From contig JAQBNI010000142.1 of NCBI GenBank assembly GCA_028288625.1, positions 1 to 38,438 of the forward strand: a stretch of DNA of 38,438 nt. The letters run 5' to 3'. The DNA comes from Bacteroidota bacterium (GTDB lineage: Bacteria; Bacteroidota; Bacteroidia; Chitinophagales; JADIYW01). Below, one piece after another: positions 16,907-25,496 of this stretch; position 1 is the first letter of the stretch; the number at the start of each line of letters is the position of its first letter. The notes under the pieces are model-generated. The model saw only the letters and a list, made by a program, of their open reading frames with translations, was not told where the DNA came from and searched no databases. The translations under genes were made by a program, and so were the position numbers.

Positions 16907-17947
16907 TCAATTCTTATTTGCCAACTGTCCGCACGCGGCATCGATATCCTTTCCGCGACTGCGGCGTACGTTGGCAACCACGCGGTTTTTCTCGAGGTAT
17001 GCAATAAAAGCTTCGCGTGTCGCAATATTTGATTTATGAAAATCCGCATTTTCAATTTTATTGTACTCGATCACATTCACTTTTATGTCTTCAATCCGCT
17101 TGCAAAGCGCGACTAAATTTTTCGCATCTTCCAAAGAATCATTTACGCCATTGAGCAAAATATATTCGAATGTAATTTCACCCTTGCAATGCTCTTGAAA
17201 ATACTGCAGCGCTTCGATCAATGCTTCAATATTGTTTTGTTCGTTGATGGGCATGATGGTGTTTCGCTTCGCATCATCAGGCGCGTGCAGCGACAGCGCG
17301 AGATTAAATTTTACTTTATCATCCGCTAATTTTTTGATCATCTTCGCGATGCCGGCAGTGGAAACGGTAATGCGTTTTGCAGACATGTTCAATCCTTCTT
17401 CCGAAGTTATTTTTTCAATGGCAGATAATACATTATTGTAATTCAACAGCGGCTCTCCCATTCCCATAAACACGATGTTCGATAAATTTTTTCCGGTACT
17501 TTCATTTGCCTGTTTGTTGAGCAAAACAACCTGGTCGTAAATTTCTGCAGCAGTGAGATTTCTTTCTCTCTTCAAAAATCCTGTTGCGCAAAATGAACAA
17601 GTGAGACTGCAGCCTACCTGCGAAGAAACGCAAGCGGTGGCACGATCTTCCGTAGGGATCATTACGCCTTCAACGAGGTGCTTATCGTGCAGTTGAAATG
17701 CAGACTTTACTGTGCCATCGGACGAATGCTGAACTTTGTATGCAGTGATGGGAAGAATAACGAAATGCTCTTTTAATTTTTCTCGCAGCTCTTTGGAAAG
17801 GTTTGTCATTTCATCAAAATCCACTGCAGATTTTTGCCAGAGCCATTCGTAAATTTGTTTTGCACGAAACGGTTTTTCGCCTGATTGCGCAAGCTGCTCA
17901 ATCAATTGTTCCTTAGATAAAGTTCGTATATCCGTCTTCTTTTGCAT
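16907..17947 (-). CDS. rlmN: Dual-specificity 23S rRNA / tRNA adenine C2-methyltransferase RlmN
   Basis: RlmN is a radical SAM enzyme that methylates C2 of A2503 in 23S rRNA and of A37 in some tRNAs. From the ATG at 17947 the product is 346 residues. The cluster-binding CxxxCxxC is Cys113, Cys117 and Cys120 (CSLTCSFCATGFLKR), and the methyl-carrying C-terminal cysteine is about Cys339 (GKDIDAACGQLA). A further conserved cysteine in ATACVSSQVG is about 106. GMGEPLLNY and the SAM-binding segments are present. The upstream TTG at 17956 is rejected because it falls in a TATCTTTG promoter box. The gene is divergent from the amidohydrolase gene, with only 60 bases between the two starts. Confidence 0.97.
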   Translation of the reverse strand: MQKKTDIRTLSKEQLIEQLAQSGEKPFRAKQIYEWLWQKSAVDFDEMTNLSKELREKLKEHFVILPITAYKVQHSSDGTVKSAFQLHDKHLVEGVMIPTEDRATACVSSQVGCSLTCSFCATGFLKRERNLTAAEIYDQVVLLNKQANESTGKNLSNIVFMGMGEPLLNYNNVLSAIEKITSEEGLNMSAKRITVSTAGIAKMIKKLADDKVKFNLALSLHAPDDAKRNTIMPINEQNNIEALIEALQYFQEHCKGEITFEYILLNGVNDSLEDAKNLVALCKRIEDIKVNVIEYNKIENADFHKSNIATREAFIAYLEKNRVVANVRRSRGKDIDAACGQLANKN

Positions 17948-17953
17948 GAACTG

Positions 17954-17961
17954 CAAAGATA
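17954..17961 (-). promoter_or_regulatory. Probable rlmN promoter -7 box (TATCTTTG)
   Basis: The minus strand reads TATCTTTG, only 6 bases before the preferred rlmN ATG at 17947. If the box is functional, the transcript would be almost leaderless. This also argues against the longer TTG start. Confidence 0.5.
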
Positions 17962-17995
17962 ATCCATTTCGTACGGAGTTTGATAATCACTTTTA

Positions 17996-18003
17996 TATCT
18001 TTG
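17996..18003 (+). promoter_or_regulatory. Probable amidohydrolase promoter -7 box (TATCTTTG)
   Basis: TATCTTTG lies on the plus strand, 4 bases before the ATG at 18008, again implying a leaderless or nearly leaderless transcript. It is divergent from the rlmN box 35 bases away. Confidence 0.5.
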
Positions 18004-18007
18004 GTTA

Positions 18008-19204
18008 ATGTATCATAAAATCTCCGCGGATTATATTTACCCCGTTGCATCAGAACCGGTGCAGAGTGGCGTAATTGTTACGGATGAGAAAGGAAAGATC
18101 ATGGAGATCTCCACACGTGAAAAATTTGATGCGGTGGAATTGAAGATTCTAAACGGCACGATCGTTCCCGGTTTTATCAATACACATTGCCATTTGGAAC
18201 TGTCGCATCTACGCGGAAAATGCCCGACCGGTGTTGGCTTAATTCCCTTTATCAGCCATGTGATAAAAAACAGGAATGTTGCTGCTGAAATTATTTCCGA
18301 TGCAATTGCAACAGCAGAAAGTGAAATGCTCGCATGTGGAATTGTTGCAGTCGGCGATATTTCAAACACAACAGATTCTTTCCCGCAAAAACAAAAAAAT
18401 AATTTACACTACTATACGTTCGTGGAATATTTCGATCTCTTCCAGGAAGAGAATTCAGAGATTGAATTTGAAAAGTATAATGCTGTTTATGAACAGCTGG
18501 CAGAAACAAATAAAAATAAAAGATCTAAAGTCCCGCATGCGCCATATTCTGTTTCAAAAAAATTATTTAAATTATTAAGCGATCATCACGCCGCAATAGA
18601 TTCAGGAGCGGTAACGATCTCCATTCATAACCAGGAAACACTGCCGGAGAACGAACTCTTTCAAAATAAGCAGGGTGATTTTATTTCTTTTTACGAACGA
18701 TTAAATATGGATACAAAATCAATTCCACATCTGAATAAATCCGCTATTCATTATTCACTGGAATTTATGTCAAACAATAAAAGAAATTTGTTCGTGCATA
18801 ATACTTTGACAACAAAAGAAGATATTCAAAACGCGAAAGAAAAATTAAAAAGTTCAAAACTTTTCTGGGCAACTTGTCCGAATGCAAATTTGTATATTGA
18901 GAACCGCTTGCCAAACTATCAGAATTTTATAGATACAAATGCTGATGTAACCATCGGAACAGACAGCCTTGCATCTAACTGGCAATCAAATATTTTAGAG
19001 GAAATGAAAACGATATTGAAGTATCAATCTTATCTGGACTTTAAAACTGTTTTAAAATGGGCAACGATCAATGGCGCAAGAGCTTTGGGATTTGAAGATG
19101 AATTGGGAAGTATAGAAATTGGGAAGCAACCCGGTTTGGTATTAATTGAAAACATGGGGAACGGGAATCTGACAAATCAATCCGTTGCTAAAAGAATTAT
19201 TTAG
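18008..19204 (+). CDS. Metal-dependent amidohydrolase (chlorohydrolase / deaminase-like)
   Basis: This 398-residue protein belongs to the amidohydrolase superfamily that hydrolytically deaminates or dechlorinates ring compounds. His60-x-His62 (NTHCHLELSHL) is the first metal-binding pair. Later conserved sites are visible as VPHAPYSVS, SIHNQE, FVHNTL and IGTDSLASN (metal-binding Asp). The N-terminal beta-sandwich contains VPGFINTHCH. The substrate cannot be told from sequence alone; an aminofutalosine deaminase or SAH/cytosine-type deaminase are alternatives. It is the first gene of a plus-strand cluster (coaX starts 3 bases after its stop), pointing to translational coupling. The start ATG follows a TATCTTTG promoter box. 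Confidence 0.87.
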   Translation: MYHKISADYIYPVASEPVQSGVIVTDEKGKIMEISTREKFDAVELKILNGTIVPGFINTHCHLELSHLRGKCPTGVGLIPFISHVIKNRNVAAEIISDAIATAESEMLACGIVAVGDISNTTDSFPQKQKNNLHYYTFVEYFDLFQEENSEIEFEKYNAVYEQLAETNKNKRSKVPHAPYSVSKKLFKLLSDHHAAIDSGAVTISIHNQETLPENELFQNKQGDFISFYERLNMDTKSIPHLNKSAIHYSLEFMSNNKRNLFVHNTLTTKEDIQNAKEKLKSSKLFWATCPNANLYIENRLPNYQNFIDTNADVTIGTDSLASNWQSNILEEMKTILKYQSYLDFKTVLKWATINGARALGFEDELGSIEIGKQPGLVLIENMGNGNLTNQSVAKRII

Positions 19205-19206
19205 AG

Positions 19207-19929
19207 ATGAAAAGTTTAGTCATAGATATCGGCAATTCACGAACTAAGATTGGCATCTTCGATCAGCATAATTTATTGAAAGCAATCACGCTGGATGATC
19301 CGCAGGAAATCGACCCGGAAGAAATTATTTCCATGCAGGCTATATCGAAGTCCATCATTTCAGCAACAAAAGAAATTCCATCTTCTCTTTTATCCGGATT
19401 AAGTAACCTAAAACCGAACATTGTTCTGGATGCTCAGTCAAAACTTCCATTTACAAATTTATATCACTCAAAAGAAACCCTCGGTCGCGACAGGATCGCA
19501 TTAATTGCCGCAGCGCACGCAAACTATCCCGATCAGAACAATCTTGTTATTGGATGCGGAACGTGTATCACATTCAATTTCGTCAACAGCAACAATGAAT
19601 TTATCGGCGGAAGCATTCACCCGGGCTTAAAAATGCGCTTAAAAGCAATGCATACTTTTACAGGTAAACTACCGGATGTAACGCTTGAAGATAAGGCGGA
19701 GCTGATTGGCACAAATACAAGTTCTAATATGCTTAGCGGTGTTTTATTTGCTGCAGCAAAAGAAATTGACGGAATGATAGATGAATATTTAGTTAAATTT
19801 CCTCAAATGAACATAATAATAACGGGGGGTGATGCCGACCTGTTGGTTTATAGGCTTAAAAATAAGATATTTGCAATTCCCAATTTTACACTGATCGGGC
19901 TGAACCATATACTGGAATATAATGCGTAA
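19207..19929 (+). CDS. coaX: Type III pantothenate kinase
   Basis: CoaX phosphorylates pantothenate, the first step of coenzyme A biosynthesis. The ASKHA-fold nucleotide motif DIGNSRTKIG is at the N-terminus, GRDRIA is near residue 96, and GTCITFNFV carries the phosphate-binding threonine in the middle. The length of 240 residues is typical. Type III enzymes need a monovalent cation and are not feedback-inhibited by CoA, from family knowledge. The gene starts 3 bases after the amidohydrolase stop and overlaps the next gene by 8 bases, so it is part of a coupled cluster. Confidence 0.95.
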   Translation: MKSLVIDIGNSRTKIGIFDQHNLLKAITLDDPQEIDPEEIISMQAISKSIISATKEIPSSLLSGLSNLKPNIVLDAQSKLPFTNLYHSKETLGRDRIALIAAAHANYPDQNNLVIGCGTCITFNFVNSNNEFIGGSIHPGLKMRLKAMHTFTGKLPDVTLEDKAELIGTNTSSNMLSGVLFAAAKEIDGMIDEYLVKFPQMNIIITGGDADLLVYRLKNKIFAIPNFTLIGLNHILEYNA

Positions 19930-21319
19930 TATCTTCTTACTTGTATTTTTAGCGGTTGTAATACAACAAATTAAAGCCCAGGAACACACTCCATACTCGC
20001 GTTACGGGTTGGGATTTCCGGCAGACAACAACACTGCCCAATCGGCACAAATGGGTGGATTAGGCGCTGCATTTCAATCATTTGAAACGGTAAACTACCT
20101 GAACCCCGCATCTTATGCCGCTTTGCGTTTCACTACCCTGGACGCAGGATTTTCCGGCAATTTCGGAAAAATTAAAACGCAGAGCTTAAAGGCGAAACAA
20201 AGCAGTTTCAGCCTCAATTATTTGTCATTATTTTTCCCCGCAAATAAATACTGGACAACCGGAGCCAGCTTGCTTCCGTTCTCTGCAAAGGATTACCTCG
20301 TTTCGCAATCACAAACTTATGATACCGCGAACTCAGTAAAATTCGAATATGAAGGATCGGGAACATTGTATAATCTTTCCTGGGGAAATGGCTTTAAGTA
20401 CAAAGGTTTCTACGTTGGCTTTAATATGGGCTACCTCTTTGGCAAACTCAATAACAATACACTTACTTATCCGACAAATAAAGACGGCACTTATGATAAT
20501 GCCGCTTACACAACATGGTCATACACCAGCACCAAGGTCAGCAGTTTTATCTGGAATGCGGGAGCACAATATAATTTAAGCATCAAAAGCAAAAGAGACA
20601 GCAACAAGACATATAATATTGTTTTCGGGTTATCCGGCTCAGCTCCTGTAAAATTTGCTAAAACCAGTTACAACGACAACGGCATATTTACATTTCAATC
20701 CGGTTATTTAGGCTATCGCACGCCGGATGGCGGAATTAATGATTTTATCACGGATTATATAAAACCGCGAACTGTATTATCAAATATTTTAGATACGCTT
20801 TATCAAAACAACCATCAAAGTGTAAACATTCGGATACCTGCCACGTTAGAGTTTGGGTTAGTTGCATCACAAGGAATTAAATGGAAAGCCGGATTTGATT
20901 TTAAATTTCAACCCTGGAGTAAATACAAAGGTTATGAAGACAATGCGGCTTCGCGCCTGAGCAATAGCTGGAGAGTAGCATTAGGCGGAGAATTTTTACC
21001 AAACGATAAAAACTTTTCCAAGTTCTTTTCAAGGATGAAATACCGTGCAGGTTTTAATTATACCCGCACCAATATAAATATCAATAACCAATCTATAAAT
21101 GAGTTTGGCATAAACTTTGGATTAGGTATCCCGTTACTCATCACGACGGCTAATGAACTAGGATTATTACAGAAAGTTTATACTTATGCTTTCAACATCG
21201 GACTGGAAGCCGGAATCAGGGGAACTGTTCAACACAACCTTGTGCAGGAAAGCTTCTATCGTCTTAAATTCGGCATCTCATTAAATGACCGGTGGTTTGT
21301 AAGAAGAAAATACTATTGA
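19922..21319 (+). CDS. Probable outer membrane beta-barrel protein
   Basis: This 465-residue protein starts with a signal peptide (MRNIFLLVFLAVVIQQIKAQ) followed by EHTPYSRYGLGFPADNNTAQSAQMGGLGAAFQSF. That opening resembles uncharacterised Bacteroidota outer membrane proteins that follow coaX in gene order. Aromatic amphipathic strands run through the whole protein, and it ends with basic-aromatic residues (FVRRKYY), as barrels often do. It begins inside the last codons of coaX (8-base overlap), so translation is coupled. The function is unknown; a FadL-like transport or envelope biogenesis role are guesses. No catalytic motif is seen. Confidence 0.8.
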   Translation: MRNIFLLVFLAVVIQQIKAQEHTPYSRYGLGFPADNNTAQSAQMGGLGAAFQSFETVNYLNPASYAALRFTTLDAGFSGNFGKIKTQSLKAKQSSFSLNYLSLFFPANKYWTTGASLLPFSAKDYLVSQSQTYDTANSVKFEYEGSGTLYNLSWGNGFKYKGFYVGFNMGYLFGKLNNNTLTYPTNKDGTYDNAAYTTWSYTSTKVSSFIWNAGAQYNLSIKSKRDSNKTYNIVFGLSGSAPVKFAKTSYNDNGIFTFQSGYLGYRTPDGGINDFITDYIKPRTVLSNILDTLYQNNHQSVNIRIPATLEFGLVASQGIKWKAGFDFKFQPWSKYKGYEDNAASRLSNSWRVALGGEFLPNDKNFSKFFSRMKYRAGFNYTRTNININNQSINEFGINFGLGIPLLITTANELGLLQKVYTYAFNIGLEAGIRGTVQHNLVQESFYRLKFGISLNDRWFVRRKYY

Positions 21320-21354
21320 TTTATTATCGTAACTGAGGTTTTAATAACAGCATT

Positions 21355-22728
21355 ATGAAGAGGATGACTAAAAATATTTTATTATTCATAAGTGTATGGC
21401 TTATGTTTACAGGAATGGCTCACGCACAAAGCTGTGCGCGTTACATCGGTGGAGACAGCAGCAAAACCACTGCGCCCTATTCTATTTACCGCGAATTTTT
21501 TAAGAAGAATTTATTCACCGATGCACTTCCGCAATGGAAAAATATTTATGCCAACGCTCCCGGTTTCAGAAAGCAAACATTCCTTGATGGCGAAGTGATG
21601 TATACGGATATGATCCAGAAAGCAAAGGATGATGCGCAGCGCCAGAAATACGTAGATACGTTGTTTATGATCTATGACAAGCAGATACAATGTCACGGTG
21701 AAGATGAATATGTGTTAGGAAGAAAGGCGATCGATCTTTTAAAATATGGAAAGGATGCGGATATACCACAAGCACGAAAATATCTTGAAAGAACAATCCA
21801 GTTAAGCGGTGATAATGTATATCCTTACTATATACAAACGTATTTTAAATTACTCATCAACCAGGTGGGAAGAGAAGGTATCACTGCGGATCTTGTAAAA
21901 CAAAAATATACGGAATTGTCTGCGCTGGTCGATAAGAATATTGCAAAGCCGGACAACAAACAGCTGCAGGCATTTAAAGATGTGAAGACAGTATTGGATG
22001 ATATGTTCACACAAAATTTTGCGGATAAAAGTGATCCAACGGATTGCGCAAAACTACTGGAGATCTACAAAAAGAAATATGATGAAAAACCGAATGATCT
22101 TGAAACGGTAAGACTGGTGTATGTGAAAACAAAGGGCTGTGCGGATAGCTTGCTGAATATTGAGTTACTGAAAAAATTAAATGCGATGGATCCGGGTTAC
22201 AGCTATGCCATTCGCCTGGGAAGTATTTACATGAAGAATAACCAGTTTGATGCGGCATATACATTATATGAAAATGCTGTGGGTAAGGAAGCAGATTCAA
22301 GTAAGAAGGCTGACCTGTATTATATCATGGCGAGTATAAGGGCGGATAAGAATGACTATCCGGCATCCCGTGAATTTGCAAGACAAGCATTGCAGTATAA
22401 TCCAAATCTTGGAAAGGCTTATTTGCTGATCGGAACATTGTATGCAGCAAGCGGAAAATTATGTGGACCGGGAACCGGCTTCCAAAGCCAGATCGTCTTA
22501 TGGCCTGCATTCGATAATTTTAAAAAGGCAATTGAAGTTGGGACGGATGATGTAAAAGAAGAAGCGAGAAAAATGATCTCTACCTATACGCAGTATTTAC
22601 CTACAAAGTCAGAGATAACCGCGAAAAAATTAAGCGTTGGCGAATCTTATACCGTAAAATGCTGGATCAATGAAAGCACCACGGTACAGATCAAAGCAGG
22701 CGGTTCGACACCTCAAAAAAAAAATTAA
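21355..22728 (+). CDS. Exported TPR-repeat protein, possibly frameshifted at its C-terminus
   Basis: This 457-residue product has a signal peptide (MKRMTKNILLFISVWLMFTGMAHAQ) and helical repeat structure typical of tetratricopeptide proteins, best seen in KKADLYYIMASIRADKNDYPASREFARQALQYNP and the segments around it. Such proteins usually act as scaffolds in the periplasm or envelope. The gene follows the outer membrane protein gene by 35 bases in the same cluster. It ends abruptly (TPQKKN) right after a run of 10 A residues at 22715-22724. Inserting one base there would extend the protein with a basic tail, KKLTQVKKAPQKAKSKK, that echoes its own PQKK end. This may be a natural slippage site or a sequencing error. 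A strong terminator follows. Confidence 0.85.
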   Translation: MKRMTKNILLFISVWLMFTGMAHAQSCARYIGGDSSKTTAPYSIYREFFKKNLFTDALPQWKNIYANAPGFRKQTFLDGEVMYTDMIQKAKDDAQRQKYVDTLFMIYDKQIQCHGEDEYVLGRKAIDLLKYGKDADIPQARKYLERTIQLSGDNVYPYYIQTYFKLLINQVGREGITADLVKQKYTELSALVDKNIAKPDNKQLQAFKDVKTVLDDMFTQNFADKSDPTDCAKLLEIYKKKYDEKPNDLETVRLVYVKTKGCADSLLNIELLKKLNAMDPGYSYAIRLGSIYMKNNQFDAAYTLYENAVGKEADSSKKADLYYIMASIRADKNDYPASREFARQALQYNPNLGKAYLLIGTLYAASGKLCGPGTGFQSQIVLWPAFDNFKKAIEVGTDDVKEEARKMISTYTQYLPTKSEITAKKLSVGESYTVKCWINESTTVQIKAGGSTPQKKN

Positions 22729-22787
22729 CACAGGTAAAAAAAGCACCTCAAAAAGCAAAATCAAAAAAATAAAATAATTTCCCCACG

Positions 22788-22817
22788 AATCCGGAAGCAT
22801 ACTTCCGGATTTTTTTA
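22788..22817 (+). terminator. Rho-independent terminator of the coaX-TPR cluster
   Basis: A 10-bp stem (AATCCGGAAG / CTTCCGGATT) with loop CATA is followed directly by a run of T residues. It is a classic intrinsic terminator, placed 59 bases after the TPR stop, and also beyond the possible frameshifted end. Confidence 0.92.
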
Positions 22818-22863
22818 TTTGATTAAATCGCAATTCATACTTCGTAATTTGTAATTTTACTGC

Positions 22864-23391
22864 GTGCTATATTCTTACGTAAAAGCGATCCATATTATTT
22901 TTGTTGTAAACTGGTTTGCTGCATTATTCTATATGCCGCGGTTATTTATTTATGCCGCTGAAGCTAACGAAAAGATTGAACCTGAAAGATCTTTCCTGAT
23001 CACACAGCTGCAGCTGATGCAGCGAAGGCTGTGGTATATCATCGCGTGGCCGTCCGCTGTAATTACTTTGATCATCGGTTGCTGGATCGGAGTTCTTTAT
23101 GGCTCGTTGCCGGATTGGCTTATCATCAAGATCGGCTTCGTGATCGGACTGTATATTTATTTTTTATTGTGTCATCAATTATTCCGCCAACAGCAAAAAA
23201 ATATTTTTAAGTATTCTTCCAATAAACTCCGCATGTGGAACGAAGTCGCCACGATATTTTTATTTGCCATCGTTTTTTTAGCAGTGGTAAAAACAAGCCT
23301 GAGCTGGTTATCAGGTTTAACCGGGTTGGTTATTTTAATAATTTTATTGATGCTGGGAATAAATTTATATAAGAGGATGAGAAAGAAATAG
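22864..23391 (+). CDS. hemJ: Protoporphyrinogen IX oxidase HemJ
   Basis: HemJ is a small membrane enzyme that oxidises protoporphyrinogen IX to protoporphyrin IX in heme biosynthesis. The 175-residue protein begins at a GTG with MLYSYVKAIHIIFVVNWFAALFYMPRLFIY, matching the family's conserved first helix, including the heme-binding His10 region and the PRLF motif. Four to five hydrophobic helices follow. No in-frame ATG fits before the conserved helix, so the GTG start is accepted. It stands alone downstream of the cluster terminator and is convergent with mntH, whose stop is only 14 bases away, so read-through between them may occur. Assignment is by motif; other CopD-like proteins are the alternative. 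Confidence 0.9.
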   Translation: MLYSYVKAIHIIFVVNWFAALFYMPRLFIYAAEANEKIEPERSFLITQLQLMQRRLWYIIAWPSAVITLIIGCWIGVLYGSLPDWLIIKIGFVIGLYIYFLLCHQLFRQQQKNIFKYSSNKLRMWNEVATIFLFAIVFLAVVKTSLSWLSGLTGLVILIILLMLGINLYKRMRKK

Positions 23392-23405
23392 CGCGAATAT
23401 TTTCA

Positions 23406-24731
23406 CTATCTCAATAAGTTGATCAGCATTACTCCGTTCAGGCAGATAATAATTACAGCGATCAGCCATACAATTACCTGCAGCAATTTACTGTTCACGA
23501 ATTCCTTCATCTTGGTTTTATTGCTTGTGAACTGTATCAGCGGCACTACTGCAAAACTCAATTGTACAGATAAGATCACCTGGCTAAATATCAGCAGCCT
23601 GCCGGTTCCGTGTGTTCCGTATATTATGGAGACAATCAATGCGGGAACAACAGCAATTAAACGCGTTAACAGCCTTCGCATCCAGGGTTTTAATCTGATA
23701 TCCAGGAATCCTTCCATCACAATTTGTCCGGCTAGTGTTCCTGTTAATGTAGAATTTTGTCCGCTTGCCAATAACGCAATTGCAAAAAATGTTGGAGCGA
23801 GGCTTGCTCCTAAAACAGGCTCCAGTAATTTATAAGCATCTGTAATATCCGCTACTTCTCTATGTCCTTTGTAATGAAATGCAGAGGCAGCTAAAATAAG
23901 TATCGCTGCGTTTATAAAAAAAGCGAGTAACAAAGCAACTGTCGAATCTATAGTAGCATATTTAACCGCCTGTTTTCTGCCTTCACCGGTTTTATCATAA
24001 TTGCGTGTCTGTACGATGCTTGAATGCAAATATAAATTATGAGGCATCACTGTTGCGCCAAGTATTCCAATAGCAATATACAACATGTCGGAATGTGTGA
24101 GAATCTCTGTTTTCGGCAAGAGCCCGTACATCAAGGAAGAAAATTCCGGGCGCGACATTAGTAACTCATATGCAAAGCAGCAAAAGATAATAAAGATCAA
24201 CCCTGCAACAAATGCTTCCAGGTACCGGAAGCCCCTGTTTTGCAATAACAATAAAACCAGCACATCCAGTATCGTAATAACAATACCAATCGTTATTGGA
24301 ATGCCAAACAATAAATTTATGGCGATGGCAGAACCAATGACTTCTGCCAGATCACATGCAGCAATGGCGATCTCACACAATACCCATAAAATAAAACTGG
24401 TTGCTCTTGAATAGGAATCCTTGCATGCCTGCGCGAGATCTCTTCCTGTTGCGATACCTAATTTTAATGCAAGATGCTGAAGCACTATTGCAAATAAATT
24501 AGAAACTAAAATAACGGTTAGTAAAGTATAGCCAAATCGCGATCCTCCTTCGAGGTCGGTTGCCCAGTTTCCGGGATCCATATACCCTACAGCAACCATT
24601 AAGCCGGGACCGGTAAACGCAGCGAGCTTGCGCCATTTGGAACCTGTCTTTGGCACAGCAATACTGGCAAATGCTTCCGGTAAAGAAGAAACAGTCCGGT
24701 TAAGGCGCCAATTTTTTTGCTGATCAAACAT
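23406..24731 (-). CDS. mntH: Nramp-family Mn2+/Fe2+ transporter MntH
   Basis: MntH imports divalent manganese or iron using the proton gradient. Hallmark metal-binding sequences are present: MDPGNW in helix 1 (Asp52, Pro53, Gly54, Asn55) and GATVMPHNLYLHS in helix 6. About 11 membrane helices and the 441-residue length are typical. The N-terminal cytosolic segment (about 40 residues) is slightly long. The gene is divergent from the DtxR/MntR-type regulator with 86 bases between, and the shared interval has a palindrome of the DtxR type. This suggests repression of mntH by metal-loaded MntR. It converges on hemJ. Confidence 0.95.
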   Translation of the reverse strand: MFDQQKNWRLNRTVSSLPEAFASIAVPKTGSKWRKLAAFTGPGLMVAVGYMDPGNWATDLEGGSRFGYTLLTVILVSNLFAIVLQHLALKLGIATGRDLAQACKDSYSRATSFILWVLCEIAIAACDLAEVIGSAIAINLLFGIPITIGIVITILDVLVLLLLQNRGFRYLEAFVAGLIFIIFCCFAYELLMSRPEFSSLMYGLLPKTEILTHSDMLYIAIGILGATVMPHNLYLHSSIVQTRNYDKTGEGRKQAVKYATIDSTVALLLAFFINAAILILAASAFHYKGHREVADITDAYKLLEPVLGASLAPTFFAIALLASGQNSTLTGTLAGQIVMEGFLDIRLKPWMRRLLTRLIAVVPALIVSIIYGTHGTGRLLIFSQVILSVQLSFAVVPLIQFTSNKTKMKEFVNSKLLQVIVWLIAVIIICLNGVMLINLLR

Positions 24732-24792
24732 AGGGTTCGCGGGATAATTTGCACAATGTTAAAAGATATTTCTTTAGGATACGAATATAATT

Positions 24793-24808
24793 TTTAGATT
24801 AGCCTAAA
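24793..24808. promoter_or_regulatory. DtxR/MntR-type operator palindrome
   Basis: TTTAGATTAGCCTAAA is an imperfect inverted repeat with perfect outer arms TTTAG / CTAAA. Its spacing and core (TTAG..TAG.CTAA) resemble DtxR-family boxes. It lies 9 bases before the mntR start and about 60 bases before mntH, so it could control both. It probably overlaps the mntR promoter. Confidence 0.65.
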
Positions 24809-24817
24809 CATTTCTCC

Positions 24818-25495
24818 ATGAGTACACTCAGCGCAGTAGAAGAAAATTATCTCAAATATATATTTCAGCTAAGTGAAATATTTGAGAATGGTATTGTGAA
24901 GACGAATGATCTTGCATATAAACTCGATCATTCTGCAGCATCGGTGACGGATATGCTTAAAAAGCTATCGGAGAAAAAACTGGTGGCGTATAAAAAATAT
25001 TACGGTGTTTCATTGACAAGAAATGGCTTAACCATTGCCGTACAGGTCTTGCGCAAACACAGGCTTTGGGAAACTTTCCTGGTAAAGAATTTAAAATTTA
25101 CATGGGATAAGATCCATGAGATCGCTGAACAGCTGGAACACATACAATCTGATGAATTGATTGACAGGATGGACCAGTATTTAGGTTTTCCGAAATTTGA
25201 TCCGCACGGAGATCCCATTCCGGATAAAGCGGGGAATATTTCCTTGCCGAATGTGGTTTGCCTTGCGGATGCGAAATTAAAAAAGCAATACCAGCTGGCA
25301 AATGTGAATGATGATTCTGCAGCATTTCTGAAGTATCTGAATAAAATTCAATTGAAATTAAATGATAAAGTAAAAATTCTGGATAAAGAAGAGTTTGATG
25401 AAACGATCCAGCTTTTAATCAACGATAAAAAACAATTAACCATCAGCAACGACGCGGCACATAATATGTGGGTGCGCTCTGTAAAGGAAATTTAA
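24818..25495 (+). CDS. mntR: DtxR/MntR-family metal-dependent repressor
   Basis: This 225-residue protein senses intracellular metal ions and represses metal uptake genes. The N-terminal winged helix (LSAVEENYLKYIFQLSE...VKTNDLAYKLDHSAASVTDMLKKLSEKKLVAYKKYYGVSLT) is the family signature. The metal-binding and dimerisation domain contains LRKHRLWETFL...IHEIAEQLEHIQSDELIDRMDQYLGFPKFDPHGDPIPD, giving His and Glu ligands. The last 80 residues form a FeoA/SH3-like domain. The product is longer than B. subtilis MntR, as usual for the DtxR branch. It is divergent from mntH, sharing a palindrome, so Mn regulation is likely; an iron-regulatory role cannot be excluded. The next gene starts 1 base after the stop. 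Confidence 0.93.
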   Translation: MSTLSAVEENYLKYIFQLSEIFENGIVKTNDLAYKLDHSAASVTDMLKKLSEKKLVAYKKYYGVSLTRNGLTIAVQVLRKHRLWETFLVKNLKFTWDKIHEIAEQLEHIQSDELIDRMDQYLGFPKFDPHGDPIPDKAGNISLPNVVCLADAKLKKQYQLANVNDDSAAFLKYLNKIQLKLNDKVKILDKEEFDETIQLLINDKKQLTISNDAAHNMWVRSVKEI

Positions 25496-25496
25496 A

